Shown one piece after another: positions 53,068 to 61,476 of a stretch of 64,000 nucleotides of DNA. Under the pieces are notes generated by a model. That model searched no databases. It was not told where the DNA came from and saw only the letters and a list, made by a program, of their open reading frames with translations. Location of the stretch: positions 4,401,501 to 4,465,500 of the forward strand of contig NZ_CP116936.1 of assembly GCF_028475105.1 (NCBI RefSeq), given 5' to 3'. The translations under genes were made by a program, and so were the position numbers. Source of the DNA: Micromonospora sp. LH3U1 (GTDB lineage: Bacteria; Actinomycetota; Actinomycetes; Mycobacteriales; Micromonosporaceae). Each line of letters begins with the position of its first letter. Positions within the stretch are counted from its first letter, which is position 1.

Positions 53068-54014
53068 CGCCTACCTCCGGAGAGCTTGTCGCGGAACTGA
53101 CCCAGCAGGACCGCGCCGAGGACGACCGCCCCGATGATGAGGTCCACCCACCGCCGGTTGATGTCGAACTGCGACTGGCTCACGTCGACAAGCCGCACCA
53201 GGAATGCCGCGAGCACCGTGCCGGTCACGCTGATCATGCCGCCGGCCAGGGCCACTCCCCCGATGATCGGCGCGGCGAAGCTGGGCAGCAGCAGGTCGTC
53301 GCCGATCGAGGCGTTCACCGAGCCGAAGGCGGCCACCACGATCACGGCGGCGAAGCCGGCCAGCAGGCCCGACAGGGTGTGGGCCAGCACCAGCGCCCGG
53401 TCGTTGGAGATGCCCGACAACCGCGCGGCGAACGGGTTGCCGCCGGAGGCGAGCAGGTGCCGCCCGGGCACCGTACGCCGGAAGAACAGTGCCGTCGCAA
53501 CGGCGATCGCGACCGCCAGCAGGAACACCACGGGTACGCCGGCCAGAGATGCCTGCCCGAGTTCCCGCAGCCCGGGCGAGTAGCCCTGGTAGGTGCCCGT
53601 GCCGTTCACCCCGTACCGCAGCCCTTCGAGGATCGTCATGGTGGCGAGGGTGACGATGAAACCGTTTATTCGAGTGAAGATCACCAGCAGACCGTTGACC
53701 AGCCCGACGACGGCGCCGAGGGCCAGCGCGGCGAGCACAGCGACCGGGGCGGGGAGCCCGGCGTCGATCATCAGCCATCCTGAGGCCACCGCGCAGAACC
53801 CGGTGAGCACCCCCACCGAGAGGTTCATCTGACCGACGGCGAGCACCACCATCTGGGCCAGGCCGATGACGATCGGCAGGGCGAGGAAGCGCAGGAACGC
53901 GTCGAGGGTGCCGGCGGTGAGCAGGTTGAAGTCGGTGGCGACCGCGAGCGCGGCGAACCCGAGAGCCGCGATCACCGCGAGGGTGAACTCGTTGGTCCGG
54001 ACGAGGCTCCTCAT
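53064..54014 (-). CDS. Sugar ABC transporter permease (RbsC-like), second
   Basis: A 316-residue permease with about nine helices, MVVLAVGQMNLSVGVLTGFCAV near 55 and RHLLASGGNPFAARLSGISNDRALVLAHTLSGL near 185-215, the cytoplasmic coupling region of this family. Its ATG overlaps the stop of the sister permease by four bases. Confidence 0.94.
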   Translation of the reverse strand: MRSLVRTNEFTLAVIAALGFAALAVATDFNLLTAGTLDAFLRFLALPIVIGLAQMVVLAVGQMNLSVGVLTGFCAVASGWLMIDAGLPAPVAVLAALALGAVVGLVNGLLVIFTRINGFIVTLATMTILEGLRYGVNGTGTYQGYSPGLRELGQASLAGVPVVFLLAVAIAVATALFFRRTVPGRHLLASGGNPFAARLSGISNDRALVLAHTLSGLLAGFAAVIVVAAFGSVNASIGDDLLLPSFAAPIIGGVALAGGMISVTGTVLAAFLVRLVDVSQSQFDINRRWVDLIIGAVVLGAVLLGQFRDKLSGGRR

Positions 54015-55084
54015 GATGACGACACCGCCCTTCGCTCGGCGATCACGGCCCGAAGCCGGTCCAGCGACAGCGCCGCGAGCAAAACCAGTCCGATGTAGAG
54101 CTTCAGCTCCTCCAGGGAGAACTGCAGCAGGTTGAGGCCCTTGTAGATGACCTGGGTGAGGGTTGCGCCGAGCGCGGTGCCGAGGACGCTGACCGCGCCA
54201 CCGGCGAGCAGTGTGCCGCCCAGCACCGGGGCCAGGAACGACGGCAGCAGGAACGACTCACCGATGCTGGCGGAGAATGCCCCGTTGTTGGCGGCGAGCA
54301 GGAAGCCGGCCAGCGCGGCGAGCAGCCCGCTCAACGCGTGTGCGGCGACGACTCGGCGGTGCGTGGGGATGCCGGACAGCTTCGCGGCAAGCGTGTTGGA
54401 GCCGGTCATGAGGATCTCCCGGCCCAGCCGGGCATGCCGGAACAGCAGCCCGACGCCGAGCGCCGCAACCACCGCGATCGGCACGACAAGCGGGATCCGG
54501 GGTCCACAGACCTCCCCCATGCAGTAGTCGGCGAAGGTGTCGAAGCGCAGGGCGGACAGCCCGCTGGGCTGCACCGCGAACGCCACCCCGCCGGTGGCCC
54601 ACGTGTAGAGGATCGTGACCAGGCCCAGCAGCCCGAAGTCGAGCGCGAGGGTCACCACGAAGCTGTTCACGCCGGTCTTGGCGATGAGTAGGCCGGCGAG
54701 CGCGCCGATGCCCGCCCCGACGACGAGACCCACGAGCAGACCGACCAGCAGTGGCAGGCCGAGCCGGTCGTAGACCAGGCCCATCGCGAAGGTGGACAGC
54801 GCGGCCATCCGGCCGACGGCCATGTTCATGTGCCCGAGCGAGAGCACGGCGAGCTGGGCGAGACCGACCACGACGTACACGCTGATGTCGGCCTGTAGCG
54901 GTGCGAGGGTGAGGCGGGGGTCGAGGAACGCGGGGGTCAGCGACGAGAAGAGGACGACCAGCGCGGCGATGACGATGAGCAGGCCGAGTCGGGGGTTCGC
55001 CCAGACCGGCAGGGCCCTGGTCGGGGGCCTCGGATCGCCGGCCGGCGGCGCCGCTGGCGCCTCCGGCGCTGTTTCCGTCTTCAC
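54011..55084 (-). CDS. Sugar ABC transporter permease (RbsC-like), first
   Basis: A 357-residue permease with a Pro/Ala-rich cytoplasmic N-terminus of about 30 residues, then about nine to ten helices. AQLAVLSLGHMNMAVGRMAALSTFAMG and LMTGSNTLAAKLSGIPTHRRVVAAHALSGL parallel the other permease; the insert with DYCMGEVCG near 185 is unusual and has two Cys. GTG 55084 overlaps the upstream enolase-superfamily stop. Confidence 0.93.
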   Translation of the reverse strand: MKTETAPEAPAAPPAGDPRPPTRALPVWANPRLGLLIVIAALVVLFSSLTPAFLDPRLTLAPLQADISVYVVVGLAQLAVLSLGHMNMAVGRMAALSTFAMGLVYDRLGLPLLVGLLVGLVVGAGIGALAGLLIAKTGVNSFVVTLALDFGLLGLVTILYTWATGGVAFAVQPSGLSALRFDTFADYCMGEVCGPRIPLVVPIAVVAALGVGLLFRHARLGREILMTGSNTLAAKLSGIPTHRRVVAAHALSGLLAALAGFLLAANNGAFSASIGESFLLPSFLAPVLGGTLLAGGAVSVLGTALGATLTQVIYKGLNLLQFSLEELKLYIGLVLLAALSLDRLRAVIAERRAVSSS

Positions 55085-56169
55085 GCCACCCTCCTGTCCT
55101 CGATCGCGTCGCGGTCCCAGTCGATCCCGAGGCCGGGCTCGTCCGGGGCGACCGCATGGCCGTCGACGATGGCGATCTCGGTCCGGGTGATCGCGCGCAG
55201 TTGCGGGATGTGCTCGACGTAGCGACTGTTCGGCACGGCCGCGCAGAGGCTCACGTGCAGTTCCATGAGGAAGTGCGGGCAGACCACCACGTTGCAGGCC
55301 TCGGCCAGGTGCGCGACCTTGAGCCACGGGGTGATGCCACCGATCCGCGCGACGTCGACCTGGACGATTCCGGCGGCCTGGCGACGCAGGTACTCGGCGA
55401 ACTGGCCGATCGAGTACATCGACTCCCCGACGGCGATCGGGATGCTCGTCGCACGGGCGAGCAGCTCGTGCCCGGCGACGTCGTCGGCCGGCAACGGCTC
55501 CTCGAACCAGGCGAGCTGGTGCGGTTCGAGGAGCCGGGCTCGGCTGATCGCCTCGGCGGCGGTCAGTGACTGGTTGGCGTCGACCATCACGTCGAAGCGG
55601 TCGCCGAGGGCCGCCCGCACCGCACCGATCCGGGCGGCGTCCTCGGCCGCGTTCGGCTTACCCACCTTGAGCTTGACGCCGCGCCAGCCGGCCTCCTGGG
55701 ACGCCTTCGCACCGGCGACTAGCTCATCTTCGGTGAGGTGCAGCCAGCCACCCTCCGTGTCGTACAGCGGGATCCGCTCCTTGGCGCCGCCGGCGAGCAC
55801 CCACAGGGGCAGGCCGGCGGCTCGGGCGCGCAGATCCCACAACGCGGTGTCGACCGCGGCGAGGGCCAGCGAGGTGACAGCACCGACGGCGGTGGCACGG
55901 GTGGCGGCATGCAGGTCGCGCCACACCGCTTCCACCCGGCTCGCGTCGCGGCCGACCAGGTGTGGCAGCAGGTAGTCGCGCAGCAGCGCGAGCACCGCGG
56001 TGCCACCGGTCCCGATCGTGTACGAGTAACCCGTGCCGTGCCCGCCGTCGGCCGTCCGCACCTCGACGAAGACCGTTTCCTGCTTCAGGAACGCCTGTAT
56101 CGCGTCGGTGCGGACGGTCTCGACGGGAATGTCGACGAGGTAGGCCTCAGCCTCCGTGATCTTCGACAT
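55081..56169 (-). CDS. Mandelate racemase/muconate lactonizing enzyme-family protein
   Basis: A 362-residue enolase-superfamily enzyme distinct from the fuconate dehydratase. The barrel shows the K-x-K base GVKLKVG near 163, metal ligands in MVDANQSL and WFEEPLPADD, and GESMYSIGQFAEYLRRQAAGIVQVDVARIGGI. It lies between binding protein and permease genes, so it likely acts on a sugar acid or lactone carried by the same transporter. Dehydratase, epimerase or cycloisomerase activity cannot be separated by eye. ATG 56169 (TGATG overlap with the binding-protein stop) was preferred to an ATG three codons upstream. Confidence 0.88.
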   Translation of the reverse strand: MSKITEAEAYLVDIPVETVRTDAIQAFLKQETVFVEVRTADGGHGTGYSYTIGTGGTAVLALLRDYLLPHLVGRDASRVEAVWRDLHAATRATAVGAVTSLALAAVDTALWDLRARAAGLPLWVLAGGAKERIPLYDTEGGWLHLTEDELVAGAKASQEAGWRGVKLKVGKPNAAEDAARIGAVRAALGDRFDVMVDANQSLTAAEAISRARLLEPHQLAWFEEPLPADDVAGHELLARATSIPIAVGESMYSIGQFAEYLRRQAAGIVQVDVARIGGITPWLKVAHLAEACNVVVCPHFLMELHVSLCAAVPNSRYVEHIPQLRAITRTEIAIVDGHAVAPDEPGLGIDWDRDAIEDRRVA

Positions 56170-57218
56170 CAGCTGCACTTGAGGAGATCGCCGTCGAACT
56201 TCTTCTTCAGCTCCTCGGTGGTCGCGGTGCGGTCGGCCTCGTAGCCCTCCAGGTTGTCCTTGGTCACCACGAACGAGCCGGAGTCGATCGTGACCCCGGG
56301 CGTGGCGATCGTGCAGCCGCCGCTGAGCTTCATGAGGGCGTACGAGCCGACCCGGGCCTGGCCGACCGGGTTCTGCAGGATGGTGGCGGACACCGACCCG
56401 CCGCGCAGTCCGTCGAGGACCGCCGGGTCGTCGTCGATGGCGATGACCTTGATGGGCAGCTTCGACTGGCGCACGCCCTCGGCGGAGGCGACCGCCGGGT
56501 TGTAGGCGGTGTTCACGATCGCCTGGATCTGACGACCCTTGGCGGCGAGGAGGTCGGCCACGGCCTTCTGGGCGCTCTGCAGGTCCTTGTCGATGTCGGT
56601 GACGCTCTGGATCAGCACCACCTTGCCGCCGGTCTCTCCGACCGCCTTCTCCACGCCCTTGATCCGGCGCTGGGTGTTGGAGTCGACCTTGTTTCCGGTC
56701 AGGTGGACCAGGTTGCCCTGACCGCCCATCGCGTCGATGGCGGCCTTGGCGCCCTTGTACGCGGCGACCTCCACGTCGGTGGAGAGGCAGAAGTCGGCCT
56801 TGTTGGCCCCAGCCGGGCAGGATGCCAGGGAGGCGACGGGGAAGCCCTGCCGCTTGAGGTCCTCGAAGGTGGAGTTGATGTTGTCCGGTGAGACGCCGAA
56901 GACCCCGAAGGCGTTGTAACCCTGTGCGGCCAGGGACTTGAGCACGTCGTTCTGCTTGGTCTGATCCCAGCCGGCCGTCTCGTTGAAGGTCACGTCGCCG
57001 AGGGCGAACTCCGACTTGGCCTTGGTCCCGGCGTCCTTCCAGGGCTGGAAGTAGGGGTGCGAGCCGCCGGGCACGAGCGCGACCTTGACCTGCGCTGGTT
57101 CCCGACCGCCGGCTTCGGTGTCGGTGTCGGCGCTCTTCTTGGTGCAGGCCACGGTGGTCGTGGCGAGGGCCAGGACGGTGAGGCCCGAGCCGATCCGGGA
57201 CAGCATTCTGCGCGACAT
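56169..57218 (-). CDS. Sugar ABC transporter substrate-binding lipoprotein (RbsB-like)
   Basis: A 349-residue lipoprotein with lipobox TVAC (Cys near 25) and a Peripla_BP_4 fold. HPYFQPWKDAGTKAKSEF near 55, VFGVSPDNIN near 105 and VIAIDDDPAVLDGLRGGSVSATILQNP near 265 are family marks. First gene of the ten-gene fucose operon. ATG 57218 follows GAGGAGACGAAC on the minus strand. The ligand is probably L-fucose, given the enzymes downstream; not visible from sequence alone. Confidence 0.93.
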   Translation of the reverse strand: MSRRMLSRIGSGLTVLALATTTVACTKKSADTDTEAGGREPAQVKVALVPGGSHPYFQPWKDAGTKAKSEFALGDVTFNETAGWDQTKQNDVLKSLAAQGYNAFGVFGVSPDNINSTFEDLKRQGFPVASLASCPAGANKADFCLSTDVEVAAYKGAKAAIDAMGGQGNLVHLTGNKVDSNTQRRIKGVEKAVGETGGKVVLIQSVTDIDKDLQSAQKAVADLLAAKGRQIQAIVNTAYNPAVASAEGVRQSKLPIKVIAIDDDPAVLDGLRGGSVSATILQNPVGQARVGSYALMKLSGGCTIATPGVTIDSGSFVVTKDNLEGYEADRTATTEELKKKFDGDLLKCS

Positions 57219-57275
57219 GTTCGTCTCCTCGGGGGTGGTGGTGGTGAGACGGCGGCGGGGGGAGGGGAACCTATT

Positions 57276-57285
57276 TCCTATAGGA
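57276..57285. promoter_or_regulatory. TCCTATAGGA palindrome in the fucose/gntR divergent promoter
   Basis: A perfect 10-bp palindrome in an AT-rich stretch, 58 bases upstream of the binding-protein gene and 64 bases upstream of gntR. Position suits an operator for the neighbouring GntR protein. The half-site CCTA/TAGG resembles the sulfur-region repeats but without the N9 spacer. Confidence 0.5.
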
Positions 57286-57348
57286 TATTGCTTTGCTAGT
57301 GTGTACTCGCTCAGACCGGCACAGTCAAGGGGTTGTTGAGGAGACGAG

Positions 57349-58068
57349 ATGGCCCAGCAGGAAGCTCGCGAGGGCCGACTCCGTCCCGCCCGACGACTCA
57401 CCCTCAGCGAGGATGTCTACGAGTCGATAAAGACGCTGGTCATGGACCACATCCTGCCGCCCGGCGAGCGGGTCAACATCGACGCTCTCGCCCGGGAGCT
57501 CGACGTCTCCCCCACCCCGGTGCGCGAGGCCCTCGCCCGACTGGAAGCCGACGGCCTGGTCCGCAAACGCCCGCTGTCCGGCTACACCACCACGCCGCTG
57601 CTGAGCCGCGCCGAGTTCGACGACCTGTTCGACGTCCGCCTGGTGTTGGAGGGCGCGACCGCCGGCCGGGCCGCCGCACACGCGTCCGCTGAGGCGCGGC
57701 AACGCATCAGCGCCGAGGCGTCGGCGCGCATCGACGTGGAGGCCGGCGACGGATACCGTCGACACGCCGCCTTCACCGCACTGGACGCGAAATTCCATGA
57801 CCTGATCGCCGAGGTCGCCGGCAGCCCACTGCTCCGCGACAGCATCACGCGACTGCACTCGCACCTGCACCTGCACCGGCTGTACTTTCCGGTCGCCGGC
57901 GCCCCGGACACCAACACCGAGCACCAGCGCATCGCCGCCGCCATCGTGGCCGGCGACTCCTCGGCCGCCACCGAGGCGATGCGCTCCCACCTGACCGCCG
58001 CCCGGGAGCGCCACCTGCCCGCCTTCGACCAGCTTCCCGCGCCCGGAGCACCGCACGACTCGGCGTGA
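57349..58068 (+). CDS. GntR-family regulator, FCD subfamily
   Basis: A 239-residue repressor-type protein. The winged helix (about 18-85) contains VYESIKTLVMDHILPPGERVNIDALARELDVSPTPVREALARLEADGLV; the FCD ligand domain (about 95-225) has FDVRLVLEG and metal-type His in DAKFHDLI and LHSHLHLHRL. It is divergent from the fucose operon and 29 bases upstream of lutA on the same strand, so it may control both, responding to a fucose intermediate or lactate. ATG 57349 follows GAGGAGACGAG. Confidence 0.92.
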   Translation: MAQQEAREGRLRPARRLTLSEDVYESIKTLVMDHILPPGERVNIDALARELDVSPTPVREALARLEADGLVRKRPLSGYTTTPLLSRAEFDDLFDVRLVLEGATAGRAAAHASAEARQRISAEASARIDVEAGDGYRRHAAFTALDAKFHDLIAEVAGSPLLRDSITRLHSHLHLHRLYFPVAGAPDTNTEHQRIAAAIVAGDSSAATEAMRSHLTAARERHLPAFDQLPAPGAPHDSA

Positions 58069-58097
58069 CCCGCCCCCGACACATCCGAGGAGCCGCC

Positions 58098-58808
58098 ATG
58101 CGGATCGCCCTCTTCATCACCTGCGTCAACGACCTCGCATACCCGGGCACCGGCATCGCGGTCACCCGCATCCTGCGGCGGCTCGGCCACACCGTCGACT
58201 TTCCCACCGACCAGACCTGTTGCGGGCAGATGCACGCCAACACGGGTTACCGGGCCGAGGCGATGCCGATGGTGCGCAACTACGTCGACGTCTTCGACGA
58301 GTACGACGCCATCGTCGCGCCGTCCGGATCGTGCACGGCGATGATCCGCGACCAGTACCCACGCCTGCACCCGCCCGCCGCGCCGGTGGCCGCCCGCACC
58401 TACGAGCTGTCCGAGTTGCTCGTCGACGTCCTCGGTGTCACCGACGTCGGTGCCGAGTTCCCGGAAACGGTCACCTACCACCCCACCTGCCATGGCCTGC
58501 GAATGCTGCGACTGGGCGACCGGCCGCTGAAGCTGCTGCGCCAGGTTCGCGGGATCCAGCTGGTCGAGCTCGGCGACGCCGAGGAGTGCTGCGGCTTCGG
58601 CGGCACGTTCGCCCTGAAGAACCCGGACGTCTCCACGGCGATGCTCACCGACAAGTGCGCCCGGGTCCGCGACACCGGGGCACGGGTGCTCGCCGCCGCC
58701 GACAACTCCTGCCTGGCACACATCGGGGGCGGCCTGGACCGCCACCGGTCGGGCGTGCGGGCCGTGCACTACGCCGAGATCCTCGCCGCGACGGGGGCCA
58801 CCTCGTGA
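58098..58808 (+). CDS. lutA: L-lactate oxidation complex subunit LutA, Fe-S/CCG-domain protein
   Basis: A 236-residue cysteine-rich CCG-domain protein. The two CCG motifs are QTCCGQMH near 38 and EECCGFGG near 165, with upstream ligands in FITCVND and YHPTCHG. With LutB and LutC it oxidises L-lactate to pyruvate. ATG 58098 follows GAGGAG. It overlaps lutB as GTGA. In this locus it would handle lactate released by fucose cleavage. Confidence 0.93.
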   Translation: MRIALFITCVNDLAYPGTGIAVTRILRRLGHTVDFPTDQTCCGQMHANTGYRAEAMPMVRNYVDVFDEYDAIVAPSGSCTAMIRDQYPRLHPPAAPVAARTYELSELLVDVLGVTDVGAEFPETVTYHPTCHGLRMLRLGDRPLKLLRQVRGIQLVELGDAEECCGFGGTFALKNPDVSTAMLTDKCARVRDTGARVLAAADNSCLAHIGGGLDRHRSGVRAVHYAEILAATGATS

Positions 58809-60280
58809 ACCGTCCCGGCGTCGACCGGTCCGGCACTGGCGCGTCGGCCGCGCCGGCCACCGGAGGCGGGCGGATTCGCACGCCGCTGCCCTTTCCCACC
58901 GCAGCCGCGCCGGCCGTCGCCGACACACAACTGCGGGCCAACCTGCACCGGGCCACCCGCACCATCCGTGGCAAGCGCGCGCGGGTCGTCGACGAGGTAC
59001 CCGACTGGGAGGCTCTTCGTGACGCCGGCGCCGCGATCAAGGCGGACGTCCAACGCCGGTTGCCTGAGCTGCTGGAGCAGTTCGAGGCGTCCGCCACCGC
59101 TGCCGGCGCCACCGTGCACTGGGCCCGCGACGCCGCCGAGGCCTGCCGGATCGTGGTCGAGTTGACCCGGGCCGCCGGGGCCGACGAGGTCGTCAAGGTC
59201 AAGTCGATGGCAACCCAGGAGATCGAGCTCAACGAGGCCCTGGAAGCAGCCGGCATCGCCGCGTACGAGACCGACCTCGCGGAGCTGATCGTGCAGCTCG
59301 GCGACGACACCCCCTCGCACATCCTGGTGCCGGCGATCCACTACAACCGGGCACAGATCCGGGAGATCTTCCACCGTCGCATGCCCGACGCGCCGGCCGA
59401 CCTCAGCGACGAACCGTCCGCGCTGGCCGAGGCGGCACGCGCCCATCTGCGACGACGTTTCCTCTCGGCCCGGGTCGCCGTCTCCGGCGCCAACTTCGCC
59501 ATCGCCGACACCGGCACCCTGGTGGTCGTGGAGTCCGAAGGCAACGGGCGGATGTGCCTCACCCTCCCGGAGACGCTGATCAGCGTCGTCGGCGTCGAGA
59601 AGCTGCTGCCGACCTTCACCGACCTGGAGGTCTTCCTGCAACTGTTGCCGCGATCCTCGACCGGTGAGCGGATGAACCCGTACACCTCGATGTGGACCGG
59701 CGTCACCCCCGGGGACGGCCCCCAGTCCGTGCACGTCGTCCTTGTCGACAATGGCCGGTCCGCGGTGCTCGCCGACCCGGTCGGGCGGCCGACGCTCTCC
59801 TGCATCCGCTGCTCCGCGTGCCTCAACGTCTGCCCGGTGTACGAGCGGGCCGGCGGGCACGCGTACGGATCGGTGTATCCGGGTCCGATCGGCGCGATCC
59901 TGTCACCCCAGCTGACCGGCGTGGCCGACAACGCTTCCCTGCCGTACGCGTCGACCCTCTGCGGCGCCTGCTACGACGTGTGTCCGGTAAAGATCAATAT
60001 TCCGGAGATCCTGGTCCATCTACGCCAGCAGGCACCGCATCCGCTGGCTGAACGGGCCACCATGCGCGTCCTGTCGTGGGTCATGCGGAGCCCTCGGCGA
60101 TGGGCCGCCGCCCTGCGCCTGGCCCGGGCCGGCGCGGGTCCTCTCGGCGCGTACCGCGAACGGCGCACCGGCGCTCGTACGCTGCGCCGGCTGCCCTGGC
60201 CCGCCTCGGCGTGGACCCGCTCCCGAGACCTACCGCTGCCCGCGCCGCAGACCTTCCGTGAATGGTGGGACCAGCAGTGA
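58805..60280 (+). CDS. lutB: L-lactate oxidation complex subunit LutB, LUD domain plus two 4Fe-4S clusters
   Basis: A 491-residue iron-sulfur protein. The LUD domain (about 75-310) has VVKVKSMATQEIELNEAL and ISVVGVEKLLPTFTDLEVFL. Ferredoxin-type clusters follow: CIRCSACLNVCPVY near 337 and LCGACYDVCPVKI near 387. The N-terminal extension of about 45 residues is Pro/Ala-rich and variable. GTG 58805 overlaps the lutA stop. Electron acceptor not identified. Confidence 0.94.
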   Translation: MNRPGVDRSGTGASAAPATGGGRIRTPLPFPTAAAPAVADTQLRANLHRATRTIRGKRARVVDEVPDWEALRDAGAAIKADVQRRLPELLEQFEASATAAGATVHWARDAAEACRIVVELTRAAGADEVVKVKSMATQEIELNEALEAAGIAAYETDLAELIVQLGDDTPSHILVPAIHYNRAQIREIFHRRMPDAPADLSDEPSALAEAARAHLRRRFLSARVAVSGANFAIADTGTLVVVESEGNGRMCLTLPETLISVVGVEKLLPTFTDLEVFLQLLPRSSTGERMNPYTSMWTGVTPGDGPQSVHVVLVDNGRSAVLADPVGRPTLSCIRCSACLNVCPVYERAGGHAYGSVYPGPIGAILSPQLTGVADNASLPYASTLCGACYDVCPVKINIPEILVHLRQQAPHPLAERATMRVLSWVMRSPRRWAAALRLARAGAGPLGAYRERRTGARTLRRLPWPASAWTRSRDLPLPAPQTFREWWDQQ

Positions 60281-60894
60281 CCGCACGTGACGAGATCCTG
60301 GCGCGGCTCCGGACGGCCCTGGCCGACAACCCGCCGCCGGTGGAGGTGCCTCGCCAGTACCGCCAGGTCGATGATCGCCCCGACCTGGTCGAGATCCTCA
60401 TCGACCGGTTGGAGGACTACCGGGCGGTCGTCCACCGTGGCCTCGGCGCGCTTCCCGCGCTGTTGGCGAAGGTCGGCCGGCTCGCCGTTCCCACCGACAT
60501 CCCCGCCGAGTGGCTGGCCGGCTACACCGGGCAGGTGCACCGCGACGCTCCCCCGCTGTCGTCGGCCGACCTCGACGGCCTGGACGCGGTCCTGACCGGC
60601 TGCGCCGTGGCGGTCGCCGACACGGGCACCATCATCCTCGACGCCGGCCCGGCGCAGGGGCGGCGGGCACTCACCCTGGTGCCCGACCGGCACATCTGCG
60701 TCGTCCGCAGCGACCAGGTCGTCGGCCTGTTGCCGGAGGCGCTGACCCGGCTGGACCCGCGCACGCCACAGACCTGGATCTCAGGTCCGTCCGCGACCAG
60801 CGACATCGAGCTCAACCGGGTTGAGGGAGTGCACGGCCCTCGCAGGCTGGAAGTCGTCCTGGTCGGTCTGGACGACGATCCCAGGGGACGCTAG
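60277..60894 (+). CDS. lutC: L-lactate oxidation complex subunit LutC, LUD domain
   Basis: A 205-residue LUD-domain protein with TGCAVAVADTGTIILDAG near 110, VPDRHICVVRSDQVV near 135 and the ending ISGPSATSDIELNRVEGVHGPRRLEVVLV, which is diagnostic for LutC. GTG 60277 overlaps the lutB stop (GTGA), preferred to an ATG five codons upstream. Confidence 0.93.
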   Translation: MTARDEILARLRTALADNPPPVEVPRQYRQVDDRPDLVEILIDRLEDYRAVVHRGLGALPALLAKVGRLAVPTDIPAEWLAGYTGQVHRDAPPLSSADLDGLDAVLTGCAVAVADTGTIILDAGPAQGRRALTLVPDRHICVVRSDQVVGLLPEALTRLDPRTPQTWISGPSATSDIELNRVEGVHGPRRLEVVLVGLDDDPRGR

Positions 60895-61092
60895 CCGGTC
60901 GACTCGACCCGCACGGCCCGCCGCCGCCGCCGTCGCCACGACGCGAGCAGTTCGTTGATCAACTGAGCGCCGCCGGAACTCTTCCTCTGGTGCGGCCGAC
61001 CAGCCCGGACGCCATACCCGTCATCGAAGGCATGGATCGGTCACACCCCGCAGCGCCAGCTCGTCCTTGTAGCACCTACCAAGGAGAGCCTC

Positions 61093-61452
61093 ATGTTCGT
61101 CGCTTACGTCACGGTCACCATCCTCGCGGCGGTCTTCACCGGAGTCGCCGCCGTCACCTACCTGATCGGCCACGACTATCCGAAGGCACAGGTGGACATG
61201 AAGCGCCTGCCCCGGTCCTGGGTGCCGGTGTTGGGGACGTTGCTGGCAGCCGGCTCGTTGGGGCTGCTGGCCGGGTTCGCCGTGCCGCTGCTGGGCACCC
61301 TCGCCGCCGCTGGCCTCGTGCTGTACTTCGTCGGCGCGCTCGTCGCGCACCTGCGCGTCGGTTCCCGCCAGCTCGTGGGATGGGCCGTGTTCTTCGCCAC
61401 CGCGGTGGCCGCGCTGGCCGTGAACCTGGGCTACCACTCGGATGCGTGGTGA
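61093..61452 (+). CDS. Small DoxX-like membrane protein
   Basis: A 119-residue protein with four hydrophobic helices (about 2-24, 44-64, 68-88, 95-113). The order of short loops and the pair KRLPRSWVPVLGTLLAAGSLGLLAG resembles the DoxX family, whose roles include redox and thiosulfate-linked functions in some bacteria. AAGGAG lies 7 bases before ATG 61093. Monocistronic, convergent with the bicupin. The 198-base gap upstream shows nothing recognisable. Function unknown. Confidence 0.75.
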   Translation: MFVAYVTVTILAAVFTGVAAVTYLIGHDYPKAQVDMKRLPRSWVPVLGTLLAAGSLGLLAGFAVPLLGTLAAAGLVLYFVGALVAHLRVGSRQLVGWAVFFATAVAALAVNLGYHSDAW

Positions 61453-61476
61453 GGCTGGGTGAATCCGCCGCCGGGG

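Noticed and set aside
60895..61092. CCGCCG-type triplet run near 60917-60935 as a repeat element or gene
   Set aside because: Short low-complexity sequence common in such genomes; no frame with coding signals.
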